Shown: piece by piece, positions 33,702-44,880 of the stretch
Layout: the number at the start of each line of letters is the position of its first letter
Position numbering within the stretch: position 1 is the stretch's first letter
Source of the DNA: Helicoverpa zea
Taxonomy: Eukaryota; Arthropoda; Insecta; Lepidoptera; Noctuidae
Length of the DNA stretch: 64,000 bases
NCBI RefSeq assembly: GCF_022581195.2
Contig: NC_061461.1
Coordinates: forward strand, 13,082,001 to 13,146,000
Direction of reading: 5' to 3'
The notes under the pieces: model-generated
What the model was told of the DNA's origin: nothing
The model's input: only the letters and a program-made list of their open reading frames with translations
Databases searched by the model: none
Position numbers and translations under genes: made by a program

Positions 33702-34520
33702 CGACTAATGATATAAGTAATACGAGAACTCGCTACAGCCGATGGTTGTACGACTTGTTTGTGTGGCCTTTTGAACTTTTGCCACTGTGCAGACATCATT
33801 GGCCAAACGTCATTTGCTCGGTGGAAGAATGTATTTACTTTAATGATATTTTAAGACTGCTAATTGTTTTGAGATTTGATATTATAATTGATTTTGTAAG
33901 TAAGTAATAGTAAGTGTTAACTCTTGCCCGGACAGTTCACAGTTGTATAGCGTGCCTGGCTGGCACTGCCTCTGAGAGTAGAGCTGACGGCCGCACCGCA
34001 GCCGCCGCGTGGTGCTGCGGCGTCGCGCAAACCTTACTGAACACGTCCTGTAACAAATAAAACTTAATAAATGTGTCATTGTGTACATGCTGTTTTATTG
34101 AATTCGTGCTCGTGTGCGACACCAACTCATCGAGCGCGAGCTCCTCTTGAGCGGCGGCTGTGGGGCGCCTCGGGCGGCACGGCGGCAGAGTCGTCGCGGT
34201 ATGCAAGGGTTTCACATTTAAGCCTAGTTTTTTATAGGAGTACCGTACCTAGAGGTTAAAACGGGACCCTATTTTTAAAACTTCGCTGTCTGTCTGGCTC
34301 TCATGAACCGTGAAAGTAAAAATGTCGAAATCACATTACTATAACTATAAAAATAAGTAGTAAAAATACTGAAAACTAGTATAACATCAATCAATTTAAG
34401 GGATTCTCATTTAAGAAGCGTGATTTTATAGATATGTCAGTAATACTACGAAACCTCCGTGCGCGAGTCCGACTCGCACTTGACCAGCATTTGTAAACTG
34501 TGATGTAGGGACTGGTGTTT
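33702..34520. other. Intergenic DNA, doubtful coding-like patch
   Basis: A GC-rich stretch at 33940-34200, open in two minus-strand frames, has a plausible splice acceptor (TTATTTGTTACAG near 34050). The peptides match nothing I know and no complete gene model can be built, so I do not call a gene. Confidence 0.25.
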
Positions 34521-35009
34521 GTATATGTCACCGGAAAATAATAAGATCCGTAAGTTTATCAATTTACTAAGAAGTTTATAAACTTTCGTAAGATTCTAAA
34601 CGGGAGATAAATTGTAATATTTTACGTCCACATTTTCGTAAATTTATCAATTTCCAACGTCATACGGTAAATTTATAAACTAACGAATATCCATTCGTAA
34701 GATTTTATATGGTTCGACCAATCACAGAAACTCTTAAATATACGATCTTTGAAATACGTAAAATAACACACTGCTCTCTGATTGGTCAATGTTCATAGTG
34801 GCAATGCTTAAGAAGGAGAAGTGACACGTGACAGCCAACCAATTAGATCGCGCGTAGCGTTTGGTTTCTGGCTCGTAAGTTTATCAATTTACGAAAATGT
34901 GGACGTAAAATATTAAAATTTATCTCCCGTTTAGAATCTTACGAAAGTTTATAAACTTCCTAGTAAATTGATAAACTTACGTATCTTGTTATTTTCCGAT
35001 GACATATAC
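34521..35009. mobile_element. MITE with about 110-bp inverted ends
   Basis: Left end TGTCACCGGAAAATAATAAG, right end is its near complement finishing ATTTTCCGATGACATATAC. Arms continue through CGTAAGTTTATCAATTTAC and AAACGGGAGATAAATT. No coding capacity. The flanking TATA-like bases extend the palindrome, so the duplication cannot be fixed. Confidence 0.75.
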
Positions 35010-35211
35010 ACCTTCGCCGCCATATATTATGTCATATTCCGAGACGCCATTAAGTATGGCATGAACCACAGCACATACCTACCTATTATAGTGGCAAGAC
35101 AACAACTATAAAAATACCCAGTTTCATTTACTTACAGTTGAAGTATTTAGTAGGTACATGGTGCCCATACGATGAGATATTCTTACTATTAAGTACTAGC
35201 TTACCTCATCA

Positions 35212-35597
35212 GGGCCCCGATTCTCCTAAGTTAATAATGTCAAAATCTAATAGAAATCGAATCGCAATAGCAGTTTTAACCATATCGGGCATTCTGCTAC
35301 TAATAAAAGATCAATCGTATTCGATTGACATTTGATTGGTGTGCGATTGGTCTGCTGTTTTGGTGATTTTGGTCTATACGGTAGTTTGCTCTACAATCAT
35401 ATTGCAATCGTAAATCATTTGCAGACAAAATGATTCATTATTGAATGACAGAAAAGGATAAAAACGTTTATTTCAAAGAAAAAATAGCGGAATGCCACAT
35501 ACGCTTCAATCGTAATCGAGTCGGGATTGGATCTCAGTCGAATCGAGTCGAACGTGAATCGTATGCCGCTTAAGTAAAATTAGGAGAATCGGGCCCC
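35212..35597 (-). mobile_element. MITE family A, copy 4
   Basis: Complete copy with ends GGGCCCCGATTCTCCTAA and TTAGGAGAATCGGGCCCC. The full interior serves as a reference for the deleted copies. Confidence 0.85.
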
Positions 35598-36565
35598 AGA
35601 TTGCCACATCTCGTGGGGTGGGAACTACATGGCGATTCGCGCAGTCAGATAAAAAGTAGCCTTTTTCGATAAATGGGCTATAAGTAATTAGTAACGCTGA
35701 TTTAATTTTAGAATATTTCAAACCGGGCCAGTAGGTAGTTCCTGAGATTAGTGCGTTCAAGCAAACAAACATACCGACTGACTCTTATATATAGATTATG
35801 CTGAGGTGCTACTACTATAATTCCAAGGTATTCGAGGCGCGGTATTCCTTCGCCAAGTCCGTGTCCTGGCGTAGGTCGCCCACTCATTCTGTAAGTAATT
35901 GTCGTTCATTGGTATGTTAAGAGCTCGTAATTGGGGACAACGAGGCGCTCCGTGTGCAGCGGCGCCCCGCCCCGCGACGCCGCTCTGCCCTCTTCCACGA
36001 TCAACAAGTACCGCCAATGATCACCGATTGAAGGCAATCAAACGATGATGCAATTTCAACTAAACTTCTTTTGTATGGTAGGTACTATGTATGCTTCCCT
36101 ATTTCTTGAATGTTGTCATAGATAGTAGATACCTACTTACCTGAAACGTGCACACGGATGTTTCATAAAAATGCTATATCTAGGTTGTCCGCTGGAAAAA
36201 ACCATGAGACTATTTTACTGGAATTGAACAGCAGGTAAGCGCATGTATGTAGTACGTAGCCTACGCGGAGGGCTAGTTACTATCACAGTTTTGTTACCAT
36301 CAGCGGGCTGGAAGATGACCAGACGATCCGGTGAACTGACTTTGGAGCACGCGACCTGCTTACAATAAAATTAACCATGATCATTTCTGACACATCAGCC
36401 ACAGCCACTTTCGTAGTGTGCTCTGTGCTTTATTAATGGTCATCGCGTAGCGTACCTTATCGGAACTTAGACGTTAAACGAAATTGAAATTATATTGAAT
36501 CCATTGATACATATTATGTACGTAGTTATAATTTATTTGCCCATGTTAATCTGATATTAAAAAAC
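35598..36565. other. Intergenic DNA with GC-rich patch
   Basis: Contains a dispersed-repeat fragment (about 35635-35800) and a GC-rich patch at 35820-36010 that is open on the minus strand but unidentified. No supported gene. Confidence 0.35.
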
Positions 36566-37267
36566 AGGCCAAGTGTGAGTCGGAATCGCGCACGAAGGGT
36601 TCCGCACCATTAGAGGTATTTAGAAAATGAGCAAACAAAATACGTTTGTTGTGTAGCCCCCCAAAATATTTATTTTATTATAGTTTTCAGTATTTGTTGT
36701 TATAGCGGCAACAGAAATACCTACATCATCTGTGAGAATTTCAACTCTCTAACTATCACGGTTCATGAGATACGGCTCGGTGATTGACGGACGGATAATT
36801 TGTGCTTTATTAACATAGATTTAAGTAAACATTGTTACTAACCCATTGAGTCTATATGTTACTTGAAATAAAGATTTATTCAAATAAATTTCTGTTGCCG
36901 CTATAACAACAAATACTGAAAACTAGAATAAAATAGTTAAATATTTTGGGGGGCTCCCCAATCCCCAATACAACAAAGAATTTTTTTGCTCGATATCGAT
37001 AACGGCTACAGGTAGGTAGATGCTTGAAATATTCACAGAATATGGAATGTATTATTTGTTTGAACGCGCTAATCTCAGGAACTAGGTACTGGTCCGATTT
37101 GAAAAAAATTCTTTCAGTATTTGATAGCCCATATATCGAGGAAGGCTATAGGCTGATAACTTTTTATATGGGTTCGTGCTGAGGCTCCCACGGAATGCCA
37201 GTGGAGCCGCTTGAAATAATAGTAGGTACGGAACTCTTCGTGCGCGAGTTCTACTCGCACTTGGCCG
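36566..37267. mobile_element. Foldback element, about 700 bp
   Basis: Outer ends AGGCCAAGTGTGAGTCGG and CTCGCACTTGGCC are inverted, and the pair TTGCGC-free segments TTGTTGTTATAGCGGCAAC (36700) and its complement (36895) form an inner stem. Diverged dispersed-repeat sequence fills the right half (37020-37200). Confidence 0.6.
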
Positions 37268-39280
37268 GTTTTTTTAATACACAGAATGATTCAACAGAAA
37301 GGTTAGGCGTAATATAATATTGACGGAGAACACTGATACATTTTTGAGGTGTTTTTCTAATGCGATGTCGTAAAATGAACCCATTAGAAGGTAAACCTAC
37401 TCGACACCATAATTATGTCTACCTACCTGTTATAGTTTCGTCATTATAACTTAATTTTTATGTTTGAAAAGTAATTAAAATGCCTGTTAAAATCAGAGGC
37501 CGTCCGTTAAGTCCTCGTTGGACGTAAGAACTTTTGACGTTAGTACCGTAGTAGGTTCCCGTTACCGGAACGGAATTACGTGACATTAATCTCGGAGATA
37601 AGGTTCCTCCGGTACTAACCCCATTTTTTTACCTCGATTGTGCAGTTGAAGACTCCTAGAAGAACACTAGCCTTAAAGTGGTGAGTGGGATGTGCACAGC
37701 TAGTCCAATCACAACATCGCGAGCAGGCATGATGCGCCGCGTGACCGAGTGAGGATCAGGCTCACGAACGCACCACATTACCTGCATCTTACGCGGATAG
37801 CCATAGTCAATGAAAAAAGTAATTAGTGCGTATAACCCTTAAATAATAGTTTTTCTTTTCTCGCACCAAACAAATAACAACGAAGCCACAATTGAATGTT
37901 GTGTGTGTTACGTCACTTTTCAGTAGGTAGGTACATACCTATAGATACCATTCACGGCATTCACGTCTTGAATGCATTATACTTATACGAATTTTTTAAT
38001 AAAAAGAAACCTACATGACGGACTAATAGAATCGCTATTTTTTAATATTAATGGTATATCGTGTTACGTGTTATTGCACTTCGGTTAACTAATAGTTTAA
38101 ACACCATTTATATTTTAAATGGGGATGAAACCAATATAAAGTGAAATAACTTTCTCAACACCTACAAACCTCGAGCTATAACATTTTCTTACTTGAGGCA
38201 GGTGATAGGTGAGTTTGTTTCGGCGTTTCTTCTCAGGGATCAGTCAGTTAGGAAATTCCAACCCCAGCGTTCTTAAAATGACGTGTAAAAGTGATGTAAT
38301 GTCCAACTTGCAAAATAAACGATTTCATTTCATTTCACCCTTGTAAGTTATTTACTTAGTCATAAATTATATTTTATATTGGTGTATGACATCGGTACTA
38401 CGAACTAGCTTATATTTATAAAGCGATTCAAATTAGCAGAAACTAGTGAATACGGAACATTTTTATGATGAAATACCGATAGGTCACTAATTGTAGAGAA
38501 GTCATATTTCCTACATCACTCAGTAAAATAGTAATTAATTCAGGATATCTAATTAATATGAGTTTGAAGACTTGAATGAATACACCACTGTTTTGTTCTG
38601 TGCATGTAATCCAACAAGCTCGACGCCCCAAGAGAAATGTGATCACACCCTGTGTAGATACACTGTACGGGTAGGTACTTGTGAAATAGTATTAGCGAGC
38701 AGTTTTAATCAGTTCCATAATAAATAACATGCAGGCGTGCGCTGGCGGGCGCGGTATCGCCGGCCACGTGTAAACACTGCCGCACGCCGCACTCCGCTAC
38801 ACAGCAGGCGCGGCGGGCCTGTCTCACAACAGTCACAACGCGCTGCTGCCGGTGATGTTGCATACGTTCTCTTACTATTACCACAGTCTAAAAATCATAC
38901 AGTCGTCCGACGAAGACGTCTAGACAGGGCAATCGTGCGGGGTGTGAGGGGCGAGACGCGGGTAGGCCGCTCCCAAACTACGAACAAAATGATATTAGTA
39001 GTTTGGGATCTATCATTCAGGGCTAACGCGTGTTTCTTTTTTATAATAATTTTTTTTGGTAATTTAAAATGGTGAATGCGACGTGTGCTGTGAGTGATTG
39101 CAAGTCATGTTAAAAAAATATTTTATATTAGGATATCGCACTGGGCATCTGTTTGGAAATCCTGTAAATATTATAAATGTGAAAGTGTTTGTATGTTTCG
39201 TATCTGTGTCAAGATGGTGAACTTTTTATTTTTATTATTTACTAAGGGTGAATTTCGAGATGCTGGACGTAATTTTTATA
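37268..39280. other. Intergenic DNA, GC-rich patch at 38731-38990
   Basis: No gene supported. 38731-38990 is clearly GC- and CpG-richer than its surroundings and could be a promoter or untranslated exon, but no splice pattern or protein supports that. Confidence 0.35.
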
Positions 39281-39485
39281 ATAAGAAATGGATGTCAGTT
39301 TTGAGTTTAATTGAAGTGCTTGTTACGAAAAAGTCAGCCTTTTTGAAATCCAAGATGGCGGACGTCATTTTCTTACAATTTGATATGGGTGTCAATTTTG
39401 AGTTAAATTGGGGTGCTGATTACGAAAAAGCCATCCTTTTTGAAATCCAAGATGGCGGACGTCATTTTCTTATAATTTGATATGG
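39280..39485. repeat. About 97-bp tandem repeat, two units
   Basis: Two units sharing GAAATCCAAGATGGCGGACG, period 97 bp (39351 and 39448), with a partial third upstream. Open on the plus strand but with no protein resemblance. Confidence 0.7.
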
Positions 39486-40621
39486 ATGTCAATTATGTGT
39501 CTAGGGATATTACATGTTAGGGGAAATACTGATTATTAATTCCTTTTTTTTGTTATTTTATGACTTTAAATTTCATAATTTAATACATAAAATCCATTAT
39601 GTACAAAGTAAAAATTACACCCAAAAATAAAATCACAAAAAAAAAAAATTAAAATTTTTTGATGCTTCTCTTTTTATGTACCGGTATTGCAAGTATAAAC
39701 CATAATATAAACTTCCATTTCATATATAATTGTTTTAACAAAATATTTACAGAATTTCATATAATAAGATAAAAATGAAATATCCCTAGGCAATGTTGAT
39801 TTGTGTTTATTTGAATTGTTCCTTAGCAAGCAGCAAGTTACACCGTCAATAATGATTAAGTTTTGTAACTTGGTAATTTTATCACTTCAAATAAAAATGT
39901 AGGGTATAATATACACACATTAGTGAAAATGACGTCATTTATAATGTATTTATTTATAATACTGCTATCGATGTTGGTCTGCACTAAATAAATAATTTCA
40001 CAAATATTGTTTACTTGTGACAACCCTGACCTATGCGTTACTGTCTAGACGATGTCGGCATTTTACACAAGATCAAAGGCGTCGTCCTACTGTATGTTCT
40101 TTATACTGTGCTATTACTATTTATTTATTTGAAATCTCTTTACGCAGTGCGCACGATTTATGCCTAACAATCTACCTATACAAGTATAATAAAGAGGAAC
40201 CATTTTATTTGTATTTGTACCCACCCTAAAGTATAATAAAGAGGAACCATTTTATTTGTATTTGTGCCCACCCTACAGGCTTAGAAACTACTGAACCAAT
40301 TTGAAAAAAATCTGTTGCTATTAAGAAGCTAGGAGCTACACCATCCCCGATGAGCAACGTAGGCTATGATATCCGGGTGTGGGCAGAAGTTCCCGGGACG
40401 CGGCTGAAGCCGCTTCAAAACAGCTAATCTTCTTATTTATAAAGCTGAAGACTTTGTTGGTTTGTTAGAACGGTATCTCGGGAAACACTGGACCGATATT
40501 TATTTCACAGTCAGTAGATATTTATGAAATGGGGAAGAGATAGGGCTACTTTTTTCCGGCTACGCAACACTCACATTTACTGAAAATAAACCTTAAATAC
40601 CTATATACGTTATTAAATTCA
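39486..40621. other. Intergenic DNA with a 47-bp tandem duplication
   Basis: 40183-40276 holds two copies of a 47-bp unit (AGTATAATAAAGAGGAACCA) differing by one or two bases. A dispersed-repeat piece follows (about 40265-40440). No gene. Confidence 0.5.
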
Positions 40622-40909
40622 GGGGCACTCTTCTACGATTCATATCCGACTGAGATCCAATCCCGACTCAATTACGATTGAAGCATATGTGGCTTTCCGT
40701 AATTTTTTCTTTGCCAATGATTTACGATTGCAAAATGATTGTGGAGCAGACTACCCTATAGACCAAAGGGCAGACCAATCGAAGGTCGTTCGTTGGAATG
40801 CGATTGGTCGTACCTATATTAGTAGCAGAATGCCCGCTAAGGTTAAAACTGCTATTGCGATTCAATTTCTATTCAATTTTGACATTTTTAACTTAGGAGA
40901 ATCGGGCCC
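40622..40909 (+). mobile_element. MITE family A, copy 5, internally deleted
   Basis: Shorter than copies 4 and 6 because the AAATAAACG-containing interior is missing. Left end eroded (GGGGCACTCTTCTACG), right end GGAGAATCGGGCCC. Confidence 0.7.
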
Positions 40910-40940
40910 TAGAATTTATAATCTGAAAAGCGGTTGTTAA

Positions 40941-41081
40941 GGGATGATTTATATTAGGCCGGGCCGTGTCCGGTGCGTGCGTTACATACATTTTGTATGA
41001 AGCAGTTTATATTACACAGTGCATCATCCCTTAGAATTTCGTAAAAGCCCGGAAACGGCCCGGCCTAATATAAATCATTCC
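40941..41081. mobile_element. Short PIF/Harbinger-type MITE
   Basis: Ends GGGATGATTTATATTAGGCC and GGCCTAATATAAATCATTCC, next to TTA/TAA bases. Same terminal family as 28303-30922 but only about 140 bp. Confidence 0.65.
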
Positions 41082-41922
41082 TTAGTCGATAGAGATAATA
41101 TACCTAAAGTCTAAAGTAAAATATGTAATTATTTTTACGTTCTACCCGCTAAATATTCAGAATGTTTATATCGACTGCAAGCAAGCAATACCTCCTATCT
41201 GACTCCGGGTGGATTTTAAAGGGGAACAATAAAACTTAATAAAATCCTTATTCCGAGGAAGGTATAATGAGATACTGAAAATCCAAGTTTTCTTTTTCTA
41301 AGCATAGTATTGATTAATAAAGTTTTTTGTTTTTATTTTGAATCTAAAGGTAGTTTATGGTAGATACAAGTTTTTTGGTTTTTTGAAACAAAAATGTCAG
41401 ATAGGAGGTATTGCTTGCTTACAGTCGATATGAGCTTTGACCCCCGGCTAGATTTTTGTGAATCCTTAAAGTAAATAACACTGTAACAAGGTCAAGGGCG
41501 TACCTACGTTTGGCCTAATTTGTGTATGAGCACTCGCAGGGGTCGCGAGCGTGACGCGCGGAGCCACGGGAGCACACCTGCGCAGCGCAGGGGTGCGTGC
41601 TAGCTAGTCGCACGCTCAACTTATGTAAGGAATTCATCATTCAATTATGATTACTTAGTTAATTACGTCTATCAAGACATCATTGACTTTGAATGCTAAA
41701 TATCTTACATAGGTAAGCAAATAATAAGTATGCACCTAGGTAGGTACTTCCTACTCTCGTTTGTGCAACAAATTCGAATTACAGAATGTGTTTGCATTAA
41801 GTATCAAATTGGCTTCCTACTGGAATTCTATAGTGTCATTGCAATAAGCAGTAGAAGAAGGTGGCATGAGGAGCGGTTGACAATGATCGGCGCTGTATGG
41901 ACGGGCGCGCCCGGCGGCGGCG
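41082..41922. other. Upstream sequence of the second tetraspanin, left of the Transib insertion
   Basis: AT-rich with GC-rich patches at 41540-41610 and 41870-41922. Removing the Transib element would join the second patch to the GC-rich leader at 44639-44814. No coding exon. Confidence 0.45.
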
Positions 41923-44633
41923 CACAGTGGATCCAAATTGAAAAATAGTGGACATAGGCAACAAAGTTCCAATATCGATTCGATATTTTTTTATGTGATT
42001 CTTCATGATATTCCAGACAACTTTTACTCTTGTGAAATTTCTTCTAAAGTTGATCGTTTGTCTGAAAAAAAAATAAATTAGATTTTTTTGTATGGAGCGA
42101 ATCACGTTTATTTTTTTTTCTTCAATTGTACGAATATGTTAGGTCTGTGGCGTGAGTATATGATACCTAGGGTCATTCTCTATCCAAGAAAAAATATATC
42201 AGCGCCGGCCATCTGCAGCCGCGCGAGTAATCATTCGGTAAAAAAATAATATTTTCTATGACGTTTTTTGCCTTTTAAGATCAATTCAAAGTATATTTTC
42301 TGTCTCACTTGGCTGTTTTCACCTTATTTTTGGTTAAATATATAGTTTTAATGGCATATAGGTACTCACAACTAGTAATTCTAGCAGAGGTTTTGTTATT
42401 ATTGCATGTTATCGGTGGCACCTGGATTGTGATTGATGACTCATTTGTTTGTGCGCTCGTCTAAGCGCATAACTAATTAGTCATCGAAAAATGCTCGTCT
42501 CTGATTGGCTATAATTTTTTTTACTACCTGCTACCTGTAAAATAAATATTATTTGTCAAATATAGGTGAAATAGTTTGAGTTTTTATGGGCAAGACGTTG
42601 ATAATCATTATCTACATAATCTAGCGTATAGTATAAGTTATCGTACGTATGATCGAAAGAAAATTGTGAAATTATTGTAGCCCTGAAAAGGGCTGTTTGT
42701 CATACCAGCTCCGATGGGCTTTTGTGGGAACAGTCCAGAGCCAGATCACTTTATTTCTTATTCCAGAAGTAGGTCCGGCAAATTTTCGGACTCTGCTAGG
42801 AGGCATTCTTCTTCCTCCATAATCTCGCTATCACAGGGAGGCTCGGTAGTCTGTAACAACTGAATTGCTTCAGGCAACAACTCACCATGAACCTGTTTCG
42901 TTATTTTAGGCCTTATGTAGGATATGTCCTTATGTAGGACGATGCTTATCATGACTACTGATGAATCACCGAACCCTGTGGCTGTGTTTGACGTTTTCTG
43001 TTTATAGTTACTCTGCGACGAAGAACCATCAAGCCCCCATTTCCAGGTCAACTGAATTCTTCATTTTGAGACCTATCAACAGAATTCACATCTAGTAAAA
43101 TCCTCTCCACAGTGTGGTCCAATAGCGCTTGCAATTTTCGGTAATCTCCATACTCTCTTGTGGTGGATAACATCTTTTCTTGGCATTTACTAGCTTTGGA
43201 TAAGATGGAAAGGCAGCACAGTTTTCTTCTTTCAGAAATTTTCGAAGAGCTAAGTACTTCCATCTCGAGAGCGCAAGTGAGGTATAAAGAGCTAAGCACT
43301 TATCTTCAGAGACGGTACTTAGGCTCTGCTTTTTGAATAGTCGCTCGTGTACTTGGGATAGCGTTTCTGGATTACTGGAAAGGTATTCGACTACTTTTGC
43401 CAGATTCGTTTTGCCGTTGTTTTCTTTTGTTAAGTACCAGTGCTGCAACTCTTCCTCTGAATTTTCTTCTACTATGGAAGTAGAACGTCTTTTTTTTTTG
43501 CTTATTACTTAATTCTTCGAACGGTTTTCTGTGCTCCTTTTCTGTAGATGTTCCCGCTTCCGTAGTACATACCGCAAGATTAGGAACATGGGAATTCACA
43601 TCCACTGGCTCAGATAAGTCTGTGTCCGAAAAGCCCAACTCACTTCTCAGGTCAACACTGTCACAAACAGGCCAGTTGATATTTTTTTCCAACCAATTGC
43701 GATTATTATTTTATACGATTCATAAAAGTTTTTTGGCTTCTACTCGACTCTATCCACTTTTTATTTAGACTTATTAAAAAACGTCGACAGAACTCCTTGA
43801 TTAGGTTTTTGTCTTCTTCAGAAACTGTGGTATTCAAAACAGAAATTATACTTTCATATAGAAACATATAATTTTTCAGATCACCACCACTTCTTAATTT
43901 CACAAAAAGATCTAGGTTGATACAAAATCCAGCCATAGTTCTAATGTAAATATTAAAATAAAAGTATTTCACTTTGTATTTATAGTCAGTGTTAATTACT
44001 CAAGTAGTGAACATATTAACATGACAGCAGGTAGTAAAAAAAATACAGCCAATCAGAGACGAGCATTTTTCGATGACTAATTAGTTATGCGCTTAGACGA
44101 GCGCACAAACAAATGAGTCATCAATCACAATCCAGGTGCCACCGATAACATGCAATAATAACAAAACCTCTGCTAGAATTACTAGTTGTGAGTACCTATG
44201 TGCCATTAAAACTATATATTTAACCAAAAATAAGGTGAAAACAGCCAAGTGAGACAGAAAATATACTTTGAATTGATCTTAAAAGGCAAAAAACGTTATA
44301 GAAAATATTATTTTTTTACCGAATGATTACTCGCGCGGCTGCAGATGGCCGGAGCTGATATATTTTTTCTTGGATAGAGAATGACCCTAGGTATCATATA
44401 CTCACGCCACAGACCTAACATATCCGTACAATTGAAGAAAAAAAAATAAACGTGATTCGCTCCATACAAAAAAATCTAATTTATTTTTTTTCAGACAAAC
44501 GATCAACTTTAGAAGAAATTTCACAAGAGTAAAAGTTGTCTGGAATATCATGAAGAATCACATAAAAAAATATCGAATCGATATTGGAACTTTGTTGCCT
44601 ATGTCCACTATTTTTCAATTTGGATCCACTGTG
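41923..44633 (-). mobile_element. Transib (RAG1-related) DNA transposon with about 610-bp inverted repeats
   Basis: 2711 bp. Both ends start CACAGTGGATCCAAATTG (41923 inward; 44633 inward on the other strand). Inverted repeats span 41923-42532 and 44026-44633, with only a few differences seen. The flanks are identical 5-bp CGGCG (41918-41922, 44634-44638). A 5-bp GC-rich duplication with CAC-starting ends is the Transib signature, and CACAGTG equals the consensus V(D)J recombination heptamer. The enclosed minus-strand gene is RAG1/Transib-like but broken. It sits 177 bp before the start codon of a tetraspanin exon. Confidence 0.85.
42758..43972 (-). pseudogene. Transib transposase, frameshifted and C-terminally truncated
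   Basis: Minus-strand pieces in consecutive frames. The N-terminal part starts MAGFCINLDLFVKL with a stop near 43706. A Ser/Thr-rich linker follows. A frameshift at the A-run near 43490-43499 leads into LSRWKYLALRKFLKEENCAA and NAKKRCYPPQE. Another near 43140 leads into LQALLDHTVERILLDV, and a third near 43050 into TWKWGLDGSSSQSNYKQK, where the Asp could be the first catalytic residue, as in the RAG1 CDGMGD motif. The frame stops at 42758 before the rest of the core. RAG1/Transib membership is from motif memory plus the element's ends; no alignment was run. Confidence 0.65.
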
Positions 44634-44638
44634 CGGCG

Positions 44639-44814
44639 GCGGGTCGGGCGGACTCGGGCGCGGGCCGCGCGGCAGTGCCTTACGAGGCGCGACCGCGAGC
44701 ACACGCGAGCACGCGCGCGCTGCACACCCGGCATGCTCCCCGCGCACGCGACACTGCTCTCTGTGTGTCTCGCCAGGACTCGCCAGCCTCTGTGACCACA
44801 CGCCGCCCTGCACC
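44639..44814 (+). promoter_or_regulatory. GC-rich leader of the second tetraspanin
   Basis: CpG-rich DNA directly upstream of the ATG at 44815, which has a strong context (CACCATGG). Likely 5' UTR and promoter; the Transib insertion separates it from a similar patch at 41870-41922. Confidence 0.4.
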
Positions 44815-44880
44815 ATGGCCTGCGCCAGGGGGATCTGCACCGCTGATAAGATATTCATCTTCATCAACATCGCCTTCGCG
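44815..44880 (+). CDS. First coding exon of a second tetraspanin (partial gene)
   Basis: 66 nt, 22 codons, ending in phase 0 at a GTTAGT donor: MACARGICTADKIFIFINIAFA. It aligns in length, phase and pattern (short tail, Lys, then a hydrophobic stretch with Asn and Phe) with exon 1 of the tetraspanin at 26025-26090. No matching second exon follows within the window, so the gene would continue to the right. It is not exon 1 of the 27213 exon, which already has its own upstream exon and lies on the wrong side. Confidence 0.65.

Noticed and set aside
33937..34215. GC-rich possible two-exon gene on the minus strand
   Set aside because: A plausible acceptor exists but the peptides differ by frame and match nothing; no complete model can be made.
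44815..44880. Using this exon as exon 1 of the tetraspanin at 27213-31455
   Set aside because: It lies downstream on the same strand, and a fitting exon 1 exists at 26025-26090 with the same length and phase.
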